Assembly (NCBI RefSeq): GCF_010093595.1
Contig: NW_022985446.1
Span: forward strand, 517,616 to 581,615
From: Mytilinidion resinicola
Taxonomy: Eukaryota; Ascomycota; Dothideomycetes; Mytilinidiales; Mytilinidiaceae
Reading direction: 5' to 3'
DNA: 64,000 bases
Shown here piece by piece: positions 1-10,375 of this stretch. The number at the start of each line of letters is the position of its first letter. Position 1 is the stretch's first letter. A program made the translations under genes and the position numbers. The notes beneath the pieces were generated by a model. It ran no database searches. It saw only the letters and a program-made list of their open reading frames with translations, and had not been told where the DNA came from.

Positions 1-1382
1 CATTCTGGGCACGCGAGCTAGCACCAAAGAGATACGCAAATCTAGCCTCCTATACTGCAGGCTGGTTCGCATGGGCGGGCTCCATCTTCGCCTGCGCGAG
101 CGTCGCCCTTACCGTCGGATTCGCTCTCGTGGGCTGCTACCAACTCTCTCACCCAGACCTGTACGCCCCCCTTTCCCTCCCCCTAAACACCCTCTAACAC
201 CTCTCCCTAGCATCACCAAACCCTGGATGGTCGTCGTAGCCTACCAACTCGTCAACTTCCTCGCCTTCTTCTTCAACTGCTACGGCCGCGCCCTGCCCAC
301 CATCGCCACCATCGCCCTGTACACCTCGCTCCTCTCCTTCTTCATCACCCTCATCGTCGTCCCCGCCAAAGCGCCCACGCACCAACCCGCCTCCTTCGTC
401 TTTACCACCTTCATCAACAACACGGGCTGGTCCCGCGGCGGCATCGCCTTCATCACCGGCCTCATCAACACAAACTGGGGCTTCTCCTGCCTCGACACGG
501 CCGTGCACATGGCCGAAGAAGTGCCACGCCCCGAGCGCAACATCCCCATCGCCATCTTCGGCACCATCGGCATCGGCTTCGCGACCAGCTGGTTCTGGAT
601 CATGAGCATGCTGTTCAGCATGACCGACGTCGCCGGCATCGCCGCCACGGCCACCGGCGTGCCCATCCTCGAGCTCTTCTACCAGGCCCTCGGGCAGAAC
701 AAGGCCGGCGCCATCGTGCTGGAAGCCTTCATCATCGCGACCGGGTTCGGCTGCATGATCTCGTGCCACACGTGGGCGTCGCGCCTCTGCTGGAGCTTTT
801 CGCGCGACAGGGGCATCCCCGGCCACCACCTCTGGGTGCAGATCCACCCGGCGCTCGACATGCCGCTGCACGCGCACGCGCACGCGCTTAGCAGCTTCCT
901 CGTTGCGTGTCTGGGGCTGCTGTATCTCGGGTCCTATGCTGCCATCAACAGCATTGTGACGGGGTGCATCGTGCTGCCGTACATCTCCTACGCGATCCCC
1001 ATCTCGTGTCTGCTTGTCCGGGGCCGCGCGAACATCAAGCCCGGCCCGTTCTGGCTCGGGAGGTTCGGGCTGCTGTGCAATGTCGTCACTCTGGCCTGGA
1101 CGCTGTTTACGCTGGTGATGTATTCGTTTCCGACGGTTATGCCGGTGACGGCGGATTGTGAGTTCTTTTTTTTTTTTTTTCTTTTCCCTTTTCCATTTCT
1201 CGAGTTCTTGGCGTAGGGATGACGGGTTAGCTAATTGATATGCCGTAGATATGAACTACGTCTCGGCGTGCTATGGGATTATCCTGCTGATTATCGTGGT
1301 GGATTGGTTTGTGAGGGGCCGGAAGAGGTATAGGAATCAGACGATGCATCATGGGCTTGATGGGGAGCGGATTGGGCTTTGA
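1..1382 (+). CDS. APC-superfamily amino acid/choline-type permease, 5' truncated by window edge
   Basis: C-terminal part of a multi-pass plasma-membrane permease of the fungal amino acid/GABA/choline transporter group (APC superfamily), which takes up nitrogenous solutes; the substrate cannot be read from sequence. Exons are <1-160 (reading frame starting at base 3), 211-1157 and 1249-1382. Phases close and give about 412 residues. The visible protein alternates hydrophobic helices with short loops and has the family's conserved segment MAEEVPRPERNIP after a WGFSCLDTAVH stretch. The C-terminus is a last helix (GIILLIIVVDWFV) and a basic tail. The second intron starts with a long T run and contains CTAAT before its AG. 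The N-terminal helices lie outside the window. The family is clear; the specific transporter is not. Confidence 0.85.
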
Positions 1383-1771
1383 AGTGAACTGCTTTCTGTC
1401 GTCGCGGGCTACTTACTATGCACTGGCGTCCCCGTCGTGCGTTCTATTGCTGGGAATCGGATAATGGTGTTTAGGCTTCAGGAGATAGATACACACAAGT
1501 CTTACTATAGCACATTTAGCTTTAGGCAGGAAAAGGATATCGTCATTTGAATACCCCCATAAAGTCTCTTATGAAGAACTAGTGAAAGATGTACAGTGAA
1601 TGTGCGAATCTGACGCAGCCTTCCTCCGTTCTGCGTTGCTGATGCTGCAAATCATTGGCGGAGCGAGAGATAGCGGTAGAATACACGTAGATAGAAAGAA
1701 TCCGGCCTACTACTCCAACGAGACTCCGCATCACGATCATAACGCCATAAGTCTGCACACCGGCTGTCCAC
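1383..1771. other. intergenic, between convergent genes
   Basis: Shared 3' region of the permease and the methyltransferase, which run towards each other. Short ORFs here are antisense to the methyltransferase tail or lack coding character. I see no repeat or RNA gene. Confidence 0.6.
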
Positions 1772-3881
1772 TCAATGCGCTTGCGGTTCCGCACCCGCGC
1801 TCTCCTTGGGTACCTCCCCAGTGACTGGGTCTGGAGCCGCAGGCGTTGCCACGCTAGAGGCAGTGGGCGAGATAGTCTTCCCTGGTAGATCGGGTTTCCC
1901 CTCCGGCGCCGTCTCAAACGTCTCCCGACTCTCATTCGCGCTCGGATCCACCGCCGGCAGATTCGCCTCCTTAACCACGATCTCAACATCCCTCTCGCTA
2001 CTCTCAACCGTGGAGGACGAGTCCCCGAGCGACGTTTTCTTAAACTCCAAAGACTCGCGCTCGCTGTAGTTATCCTGACCCCCTGCGCCCTCGGCGGCAG
2101 GATCGAACGGCTCGTCCTCCTCGAGCATGACTTCGTCACGGACGGGGTTCTCGTCGCGGGAGGGGGAGGTGTCGAGGGGTTTGCGGGCGTACCAGAAGAC
2201 GCTGGGGGATATCAATATCTTCGATTGAACCGCAAGCACGGCAGTGAAAGGGACGAGAAAGGGGGTAATACTCACATATTAGCCCAAAAATGCCGCTCCT
2301 TGTGCTCCTTCAACTCCCGCCTTACACCCGCGAGGAAGACCTCGACTTCCTCCCTCGTCCACCTACACGCACGTCAGCGCTTTCCAGATGTATCCAAGAG
2401 CCATCGCACTCACCCATGCACCCTCGTAAACATCCCCAACGCCGAGCTGGGCAGCCAATCCATCAGATCCTCTTTCGCGAAGCGGCCGAGGAGCTTGTTC
2501 TTGTCACCCTTGGCCCACGGCCCCATAGGCCACTTGTAGTGCTTACTGTGTATCTCCGTGAAGCCGGCTGCCTTGAGGTGCTCGCCAAGATGGCCCGGTA
2601 GCAGCATGTCGATGCCGATTTTGGCGCCGGCGGAGACGAGCAGCTCGGCCCATTGCATCATGGGGCTGTTGGTCGAGTTTAGAGAGGGGTCGGTGGAGCA
2701 GCAGGGGAAGTAGAAGTCTTGGATCTCGAGGTAGCCGCCGGGTTTGAGGTTACTGTGGGTAGTCGTGTGTTAGTGGAGTCGAAATGGGGGGGTTGGGTTT
2801 AGTGAAGGTTGGCGTACGCGTAGGCTTGCTCTATGTATCTGGGCCAGTCCTTGAATGCGGCGATCATTGCGCGAGAGTGGATGAAGTCGAAGGGTTCGCG
2901 GAAGAGCCATTCGCTATCTGCGTCGTCGATGAGGAAGCTGCAGTTTGGAGGCACACTGGTGGTATTAGCTCCATCTGTTTTCGACGACCTCAGGATCCTT
3001 ATGGGGCTTACTCAGTTGGCTGTATAGGACTGTACATCATCAGCAATGGGACGAGTGATGGTGAATTGAAGTCAAGATGGGGCTTGCATACCTCAAATCC
3101 GTTCCCAACACCTTCGCAGAAGGGTGCTCTTCAGCAAACTCGATGGACCATATCCCAGTGCCACACCCAACATCGAGAACATTCTGCACATTCTCGGAAA
3201 TGGGCGCACGGTATAAAGCTCCGTCCAATGTTAATCGAAAGGCGTGGTGTTGAAGATCTAGTCATAGTCAGTTCAATTGATCATACTTCAGGCTTCGTCA
3301 CTCACCAAGGCGATCCTTCTCTACCTGCCAATGACAATCCGATCAGTTCCATTACCATCTAATGTCAGGAACAGGCAATACCTCATCGTTCGGGACAGGA
3401 TATTCTATATTTCGTTAGCAGAGTACCCCGCAGTGTGTTTTGCGCTACTAACTCCCGTCAGCATACGCATGGTAGCGTCGCCCATTTTCATAACGGTAAT
3501 TGTAAACCGAGTCGGTGACACTCATGGTGAAGCTACACAGCGTCAACTCGTCTCTTCCAGCGCAAGTGTTATGCACGCCGCCGTGCTGGGCAGCGGAGGG
3601 GTTATACATACATAGAACTGTTATCGTCGCCGAGGGCCGAGTCACGGTCGTCGCTCTGTCAGGGTCGGGCCGTCAGCACGTGCTGCGCCGCAAGGCAGGA
3701 ATGCAGGGGACGGTCGCGGGGAAGCGGGCAGGCGGGATGGACGGGACGGCTAACTCACATCGGCCTCGAGCGACTGGCCCGAGCTGTTGTAGACCTCATC
3801 GTCAGCCATGGAGGGCTGCTGGAGAGAAAGAGGCGGCGCGCCTGTGATGTCTTGCACCGTCGAGCGCGAGCTTGCGTCCAT
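1772..3881 (-). CDS. LaeA-like SAM-dependent methyltransferase, 11 exons
   Basis: Fungal TAM-type class I methyltransferase, related to the LaeA group of nuclear or cytosolic regulators; the methyl acceptor is unknown. Exons in transcription order: 3881-3759, 3655-3612, 3532-3453, 3404-3382, 3324-3306, 3257-3092, 3029-3012, 2955-2818, 2752-2414, 2362-2276, 2201-1772. All phases close and give 488 residues. The order is: Ser/Asp-rich N-terminus; YENGRRYHAY; SAM motif I VLDVGCGTGIW; an acidic residue in KVLGTDL; SPIQP; VPPNCSFLIDDA; the FDFIHSRAM block; LKPGGYLEIQDF; then WPMGPWAK and VFWYARKP, as expected for this family. Exons of 23, 19 and 18 nt are unusually small. Unlike short homologues it ends in an acidic, Ser/Thr/Pro-rich tail of roughly 125 residues that looks disordered. 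The start is the first in-frame ATG of exon 1. Confidence 0.88.
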
Positions 3882-4775
3882 CCTGGTGAGGCCCGCCCGA
3901 CCGGTGACAGAGTGCGGCAGAGGAGGCGCAGATCCATATTTAGCCGTCCAAACAGGCAGGTCAGGCGTTGTCGAGTTGCATCCCGCAGATGCGATTACTG
4001 TTGCCAGGTTGATTCGACCAATCTTTTGTTGGGGATGGACACACCACACGTGTGGAAAGGGTGCCCCGTATCTCAAGGGCCAGGGGTTATTTCAACGTCA
4101 GAAGCAAATCTGGTGATGCTATACTCGCGCCTTTCCAGCCCCTGCGCAGGGAGGAGGTCACGGCACACACAACTCTTGTGACGGCGGGGGTGCTGTGGCA
4201 TCGCGAGACCCCCAATGCCGACCCCCACCCAACCCCACGCAATGTGGACCTATTGAGTTCTGTACCCATTACTGCTTCCCAGGTGACTCTCGCAGGAATC
4301 CTACCAAAGAGGGGAGTGGTCTTATCAGCCCATGAGCGCTCCCTAATCAGAAAAAATCAGGAAATTCTAACCGCAGCATGGTAACAACACTGTCATTCAC
4401 GCAACTGTGCACGCTTTCAGCCTCCTCGAAGCCGCCCGACTCTTGTCTCATTTCTGCAGCCACCCCATCTACAAACTCGTTGCAGTGTCCAAAATCCCAT
4501 CCGACTCGATCAACATGCTGCATTTCTTTCGTATGCTTCTGTAGAATTCGGAAAACGAAAAAGATAGCATTCAATCTAGATACATGAGCTCGTTATGTAT
4601 GAGGACCACACAATCGTAAGCGAATCAAACACAAAGGAAACTAAACAATCACTGCATCAATCATCACCTTTTTGGTGATGGAGATCATGGTAGAATATTC
4701 CAACAGCTTCTCCAGAATGGATTTGAGAAGACGTTTTTGTTCTTGATACTGTTCTGACGTACCATAAAGCTGGTC
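3882..4775. other. intergenic, upstream of the methyltransferase
   Basis: Holds the promoter side of the leftward methyltransferase and the 3' side of the next leftward gene. An E-box-like CACGTG-type core lies near 4046-4052. The short ORFs at 4347-4587 on both strands overlap each other and show no recognisable domain. Confidence 0.5.
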
Positions 4776-5946
4776 TCACGTACCACGAGACCAGTTTGTC
4801 TCAAAGAAGAACACACCACTGCGCAAACGAGGAATCAATTGCGGAAGTGTCAGCCACATGTCTTCGCCTACGAGGTCCCCAATCAGGGTAAGAATACGAT
4901 AATCGGAGCTCGGCCTCATCATCCATTCCATTTTCTTGATCATGCTTCGGTATCGAATATCTAGATTGGCCAGGAATCCGATCTCGCGAATCGCAGGAAC
5001 ATTTTCAATCTCCAAATCCCTGCCAATGCATAGAGATCTAACGATGAATGTATTGTATCCGTAGAATACTGCCGCTGCCTCGTCGTGAATAGATCGCGAC
5101 ACTGTAAGGAGGGACATGAAGAACCTCAGGCCGCGTAACTGTTCGTTGGTTTTGTTTGGGATGGGAATGGCGCGGTCGGATGTAAGGAGGTGCTCGTATA
5201 TCATGAGCCGAATGTCCTTGGGAAGATATAAGAAGGGGAAAGGTTTCACTATAAAGATTGTAATGTCAGCGCAATGTTATAAGTAGAAGGGCTAGACGGT
5301 CGTACCAGATTGCAATCGCTTTTGTATCCTCAGAGCATGCTGGGTCTTCAAGATTCTGTCTATCTCAGGCAAAGCTGCCAGGACACAAGAGCAATTGATT
5401 CCATCTTTGTTCCCGACCCCGAAGTGTTCGATACTGTCTCCCCGAGGCGAGTTCATGTATTGTTGACCCATGACAGCTTACCTGTATATCCTCTGTAGTG
5501 CTGGCAAAAATAGTGGGACTGTTGATGAGAAACTGGCGAGATGAGTAACAGCCTTGGCTTGTTCACGATTGTTGCGGTAGAATTTATGTCTCTCCAAGAC
5601 GGCAATCCACCTTTCCAGGCCTAGGTTTGCGATGCGTAGATTTTTGTATCTGGGTATATGCTTCTCCAACTTCTTTGCTAAGGTTATGGCGGCGATTTGT
5701 TCGTCGGAGGGTATTGTCCAATATACGATCGAGTTCTAGAAGGGCGTACGCCAACGTGGTAGTTGGGGCGTGCCAAAGTGATGTATCCGGCGCGTCTATA
5801 TCATCGTCCGTACTTCCAGTGCGTAAGATGTCGTCAGGTTCTAGACTCCGAGCGTCGACCTCATCTATTGCCAGGGTCGGTATGGACCTGCATGGGTTGA
5901 CATCGATGAAAGTGCTAACGATGCGATTGAACTCAGGGATGTCCAT
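4776..5946 (-). CDS. F-box/2EXR-like fungal protein
   Basis: Exons in transcription order: 5946-5814, 5677-5482, 5355-5306, 5248-4776. All four join in phase and give 283 residues. The N-terminal half is charged and helical (a KKLEKH...RYKNLRIANLGLERW segment). The C-terminal half opens with FLYLPKDIRLMIYEHLL, the typical start of fungal F-box/2EXR-like domains, followed by SRSIHDEAAAVFYGYNTF, which is also typical. Proteins of this kind are numerous in filamentous fungi and mostly unstudied; some act as substrate adaptors of SCF ubiquitin ligases. The F-box role is inferred from the motif only. The first intron (5813-5678) has CATAACC close to its AG, and without it the two halves lie in different frames. 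Splice sites are reasonable but not transcript-confirmed. Confidence 0.6.
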
Positions 5947-7061
5947 CTAGAGAGCGTTGTAGGAGCGTTAGTCGTTGGTGAAAGAGTGATGGAGACTTCC
6001 TAAAGCTGAGCGGACGACTACAGGTTAGGTGTAAGTTGTGGTGACATAGAAGCACGGCTCATTGGATCAAGTTGCGGTTGTATAATATTGAAGTACTGTG
6101 CTCTTGGGAGCTACGAGTTAGACGTGAGCAGTATCTATTTCGTCTAAAAATCGGTGGAACTACAAAGCTATACGAATGATAGCCTCGTGAAGGAATTGCG
6201 TTATAGATGGACGAAGTAGATGGGAGCTTGGTAGGCTATCGGAGAGGATTTTCACGGACTTCAAGAACGGAGCGAGAGTTTCGCCGAATCGCCGAATGAC
6301 GGTCCAAGGGTCCCAAGGAAGCCAGCCTGCCAGGAACAATTCATCAATCCTTATCCTAACATCATTAGAACAACTCGTCGATGGAAGAGCATCAATTGTT
6401 CCTTCTCATTAAGGACTTTTCTCGTTCCCAATTCGTCGCTTACCTATGAATATGCTGTCTTTGCCTGCAAAGCCCTGAGAAGACTGGTAGAGGAAGGACA
6501 ACAATACCGACTATCTCTCTAGGGACTCATGAGAATGTAAGTTCTCATAGAACCGGATGGCAAGTGTAAAACTCAACAAACGTCAATCGCCGGGAGCTTC
6601 TATTTTCTCGATGCATCTCCCGCCAAGTCCAAATATCGCGAATGAGCTATAGGTTAGATTGTCCCGGGTCTTTCGCAGGCTCGCACGTCTCGCCATTGCC
6701 GTCGTACAGCTATCTAAAGAAGCCAATACCTACACTAGATATAAACGAATGCTTAGCTTCCAAACGCTTGATAAGATGAAGGACGCGTTGTGGTGAAATA
6801 CGAGAAGCTGTTCAAATATAGTCTCTTCCTGTCGAGTTCGGGCCATCCCGATGTTGCAAGCTGCATATTTACCAATCGGGTACTGCATGCTTTATTGCCT
6901 CACCGTGTTGCTGTCAGGCCCCATAGGCCGCCTCATCCGTCGCACCACTCACACCGCACAACCATCCCATCCAATCCCCGCACGCTACGTGCAGCCCCCC
7001 TGCAACACTAAAACTTCGGACCCAGGGCTCTTCTCGTCTCAAACAAACATACGAGCTTCCC
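5947..7061. other. intergenic, no gene seen
   Basis: Divergent spacer between the leftward F-box/2EXR-like gene and the rightward DUF7923-like gene. No open frame above 60 codons lies between 5951 and 6789 on either strand. I see no tRNA, repeat or terminal inverted repeat. It must contain both promoters. Confidence 0.6.
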
Positions 7062-8450
7062 ATGGCCGAGGTCCCAGACTCATACCGCGGCCGTCTGGCC
7101 CAGTATCGCATACTCGAAGAGTCTCGACATGCTTTAATCGAAGTAATACATCTACTCCATCTGTCCGAGTGCTTCACTAACACTGGCAACCTGCAGGAGC
7201 TTCTTGACAAGCTCGAAAAGACCGAAGCCAAGCTTCAGCAGACCGAACTCGACCTTCAAAGTGAACAGAATGTCCGCAGACGCTTGCAGTCGGAGGTGGT
7301 AGAGTCCACGGAACGGGAGGCAGCTTTGGTCGAGAGAACCGTATGTTTCAGACTCAGCCTTCCGGAACATCCCACATGGCCTAACGACTCTCTAGTCTCG
7401 ACGTCCATATGCTATGGTTCTCATTGAGGCAGATCCGGACGGATTCATGGTACGCATCTGTCCAATTTTAGGCCTTGCACCCCGCCTACCGCATAGAGTC
7501 ATACCACCAGCCGTACTAATTCGAACTTCCTCCTAGTTCCTGGATAAATACACAACGAAAGGTACAAAAGGCGGCGAGGCCCTAGCTGACGAGCTTTCTG
7601 CCCGACTCCAAGAATACTTCCGACCGCTTTATGATGACGCCGACAAGCTTGACCTCCTCGTCCGTGTTTACGCAAATCTTGAAGGCATGGCAAACGCGAT
7701 GGTGCGTGAAGGGAAGGTCCGAAACCTTGGTCAATTGAGAGCATTTGCGACTGGTTTTTGTGCGAGAGTGCCTGGGTTTGACTGGATAGACGTGGGTGTT
7801 GGAAAAGAAGGTGGTGCTGGGAGAAAGATAAGAGGCATGTGTAATTTAGATCTTCATCATTTCGTCCGTTTTTTTACTATGTCAAGCAACCATCCAAATT
7901 CATCAAGTTTTCTTTATTTTTCTCTCATTCTCTATTCGTTCTCTCACTTCCTCAAAATCTGATGGGAATTCCATACCCTATTCCACATAAATCACTGACA
8001 CTTACACCAGAAAATCTCACCCTCTCAACCTCCCACCTCCAATGTCGCCACCTCATCCTAGCTACCACACCCGGCTCCGTCCCCGCAACTTTCTTTGCAT
8101 CCCTCTCTTCCACGCCGCTCACCCTCTTGGACCATCCATCCTTCAAGCCTCTCGCCCTTCCCAACCCAACCACCATCCTCCCGTCCATCTTCCTTGCTCC
8201 ACCGCCTCCTCGTCCATCCCGGAATGGCCGTCCTCAGTTGCAGCTGGCGAGCAAAGAAGAAGGGAGGGACGGATCCACGTGGCTGGTAATTCGACCGGAG
8301 CGTAGTAAGAGCCAGGGCGCTCGTAGTCGCAGTCGCAGAGGTGGTGGGAGCGATGATGAGGACAGCGCTTTGAGTATCAGTATTGGGCCAGACAATACGG
8401 TCAGCGTTGGGAGAGACGGTCCGAACGGAAGAAAGAGGATCCTGAACTAA
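7062..8450 (+). CDS. DUF7923-like protein of the fungal CCCH zinc-finger group, no zinc finger seen
   Basis: Exons 7062-7142, 7197-7340, 7396-7449, then 7537 to about 7810-7840, and a last exon from about 8011 to 8450. The first intron is 54 nt, has CACTAAC as branch site, and is a multiple of three without a stop, so a retained form would add 18 residues. The protein has a coiled coil (LLDKLEKTEAKLQQTELDLQ), then the domain found at the N-terminus of many fungal tandem-CCCH proteins: RRPYAMVLIEADPDGFMF, LLVRVYANLEGMANAM, and later HLQCRHLILATTPGSVP. Family members usually continue into CCCH fingers that bind RNA; here the C-terminus is a basic, Ser/Arg-rich tail ending GRKRILN with no Cys cluster. 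The donor of the last intron is unresolved: the donor at 7841 would create TAA, and the one at 7811 keeps the frame. Confidence 0.65.
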
Positions 8451-9555
8451 GTAGACACAAAGTTCTTGAATATTACCTATGCTAAATCCAGAGGCCTCCC
8501 CGCCAATATCCAAGAGAAAGGTCATGGTATCTGCAGAGAGCTTGACACTGCGAGAGATGTATGCATGGACCTGGCAGAGAAGAAAATTGCATGGCTGGTG
8601 GGTTGCATTTGCATCGTATGGTTAAAAGCTTCGTAACAGGACTCTGAATCAGAATAGCTTTCAAACTAGAAACGTTACCGTCTTTCTATTCACGTCAAGG
8701 AACAGTAACTCTTCCCAGGTCAACTAAATTCCGGAGCTCCTCCAATCTTCTAGATATGGCGGCAGACGGTGTTCAGCTTAGCCCCCATTTCAAGTCTTCT
8801 CCCCAGCCCTTCGCCACTCGGCATCCTTTTGATATGTTTGCATCCCTCCCCTCAAATCTCGCACACGTATTACCATATCCTCCTGAGTTCCGCCTTACCA
8901 CTTAGCCGCACATCTGCCTCCACGTATCTCCCCATATACTCGAACCTCTTACACGACTCGTCCTCGTCTACGATATCTCGGCCCTACGTGCTCGATCTAC
9001 TCTCTTCTCCTCGACGTAGCGTCTCTTCGCCACCATACCTCTTCACTTTTCTACCTCCTTTAGCCAATCCTACAGAGAAGACACTTCGGCGTGTCTTCTC
9101 CAGCACATCTCGTAGCGATATGACGAAGCCTAGGTCCCATTTCCCTCGACGTAGCGTCCCCCGTCACCTTGAACACCTCCGATCTCGTCACTTTCCGGCC
9201 CTCTCGAGCCAATCCAAGAGAGAATCCGTGACGCCAGTCTGCTCCAGCTCATCAAGGCCGCGAACTACGCTGTCTATACCAGCGCACGCTTCGTTTTCAC
9301 TGTGGCACAGAGAGGTGCAGATGGGGTATATCGGAGCCAGTTCGCCTCCGCCTCTCCCCCATGACTTCTACACTCTACTTTCTACCGCCAAAACTGCAAG
9401 GAACACAACTTACACACTACTTGCGCTCTAATTTTGCCACAAGAACCACAAGAGCCACAAGAACTCCAATAACTACAACCAAAACACCACCACCTCAACA
9501 AACCCAACTCTCCACCCCGCGACCTCCTCTCATCGCCCCTCAAAGCCCCACCAAA
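8451..9555. other. intergenic with a diverged tandem duplication
   Basis: No confident gene. Two copies of CCTCGACGTAGCGTC sit at 9009 and 9144. Each is followed by a related stretch ending in AGCCAATCC(A/T)A(C/G)AGAGAA, so this is a decayed direct repeat with a unit of about 135 bp. Frames through the block are broken by several stops. The frame from 9206 (PIQERIRDASLLQLIKAA) looks protein-like and could be a remnant of a lost gene. Confidence 0.4.
9009..9240. repeat. degenerate direct repeat, two units about 135 bp apart
   Basis: Unit 1 starts at 9009 and unit 2 at 9144. Both share the 15-base word CCTCGACGTAGCGTC and a downstream GCCAATCC..AGAGAA block, with many substitutions and small indels between. 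Confidence 0.45.
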
Positions 9556-9789
9556 ATGCTCTGGCCAAACCACCCCTACGGCCCTCCCTACGCCAACGGC
9601 TCCTACCTCGCACCCCTCGGCCAGATGTGGTCCCAGCCTCCCACGCCGCCGGGCACGCTTATCGGCTGGGTGTGCTGCGCGTGCAAGACGCACCACCATG
9701 AGCTCTGCGGCTGGTGCGTGGGCTGCGGCCATGTGCGCGATGAGTACTGTGGTAGTATGCGGCAGCTACGCGGCGACGGGGCCGGGTAG
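9556..9789 (+). CDS. small Cys-rich, probably zinc-binding protein (77 aa)
   Basis: A 77-residue frame starting at an internal ATG preceded by CCAAA. The N-terminus is Pro/Tyr/Gly-rich (NHPYGPPYANGSYL). The second half carries closely spaced cysteines and histidines, GWVCCACKTHHHELCGWC and then VGCGHVRDEYC, which fits one or two zinc knuckles. Small fungal proteins with the pattern W-C-C-x-C...C-x2-C-x-H-x-R...C are common and unstudied. The frame extends upstream to 9361 without an obvious start of better quality, so the true start or an upstream exon is uncertain. Function unknown; the zinc-binding role is inferred from residue spacing only. Confidence 0.5.
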   Translation: MLWPNHPYGPPYANGSYLAPLGQMWSQPPTPPGTLIGWVCCACKTHHHELCGWCVGCGHVRDEYCGSMRQLRGDGAG

Positions 9790-10375
9790 GGTGGTGCTGC
9801 TTCTTCGCAAGCTCGCGGCGGGGGGCGGAGGCGGGCGGAGGCGACGGGGCCTTGAGGGTCGAGGGACGAGATGGGGTTATACAGGGCTAATGCAAATGCA
9901 ATCCTGGGTTGGTTGGTCTTAGGAATTGGCGAGGCTTAGGAGGTGATGGGCTGGAGAATTGAGGGACGACGAGATGGGAGGTTATATAGGGATAATGCAG
10001 ATGTAATCCTAGGATGCTGGAGTATGTGCTCTTGATGGACCCGTATGCACATGAGGTGATTACATCAGATAAAGAGTTAGCCACGTACACACAGGCGTAT
10101 GAGGCTGCTAAGACGGTATCAGGTGAACCAGGCTTAACAGAACAAGGAGCTCGTGAGACTCCGTAAACTCTTGATGTGAGGTTGTCTTTGACACTTGTGG
10201 TAGAGGATGTCACGTTATACTTCGAGCTTCATGCAATGCATAGGTCTAGGATGTGCGAATAGGTACTGAAATGCTGTCTATTGATATTCCTCTGAGACCG
10301 ATATCATGTACTGCATAGCCCGGAGGCCTTAGAAACGAAAGGGAAAGTCATTCCGAAATAGCGACCAAGGAGCGA
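9790..10375. other. intergenic with a short diverged direct repeat
   Basis: A block at about 9858-9915 (GAGGGACGAGATGGGGTTAT...) recurs with changes at about 9960-10020 (GAGGGACGACGAGATGGGAG...). Both copies contain a TAATGCA(A/G)ATG(C/T)AATCCT core. This is a decayed tandem duplication with an offset of about 102 bp. No gene seen. Confidence 0.45.

Noticed and set aside
3448..3759. Apparent phase conflict between methyltransferase exon 1 and the YENGRRYHAY exon
   Set aside because: A 44-nt exon at 3612-3655 (SDDRDSALGDDNSS) bridges them with good splice sites and correct phase.
5478..5946. Apparent frameshift in the F-box/2EXR-like gene
   Set aside because: An intron from 5813 to 5678 (GTACGG...CTTAG) joins the two frames in phase, so no lesion is needed.
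8769..9431. 220-codon ORF on the plus strand
   Set aside because: Ser/Pro/Leu low-complexity translation of pyrimidine-rich repeated DNA, with no domain and no start context.
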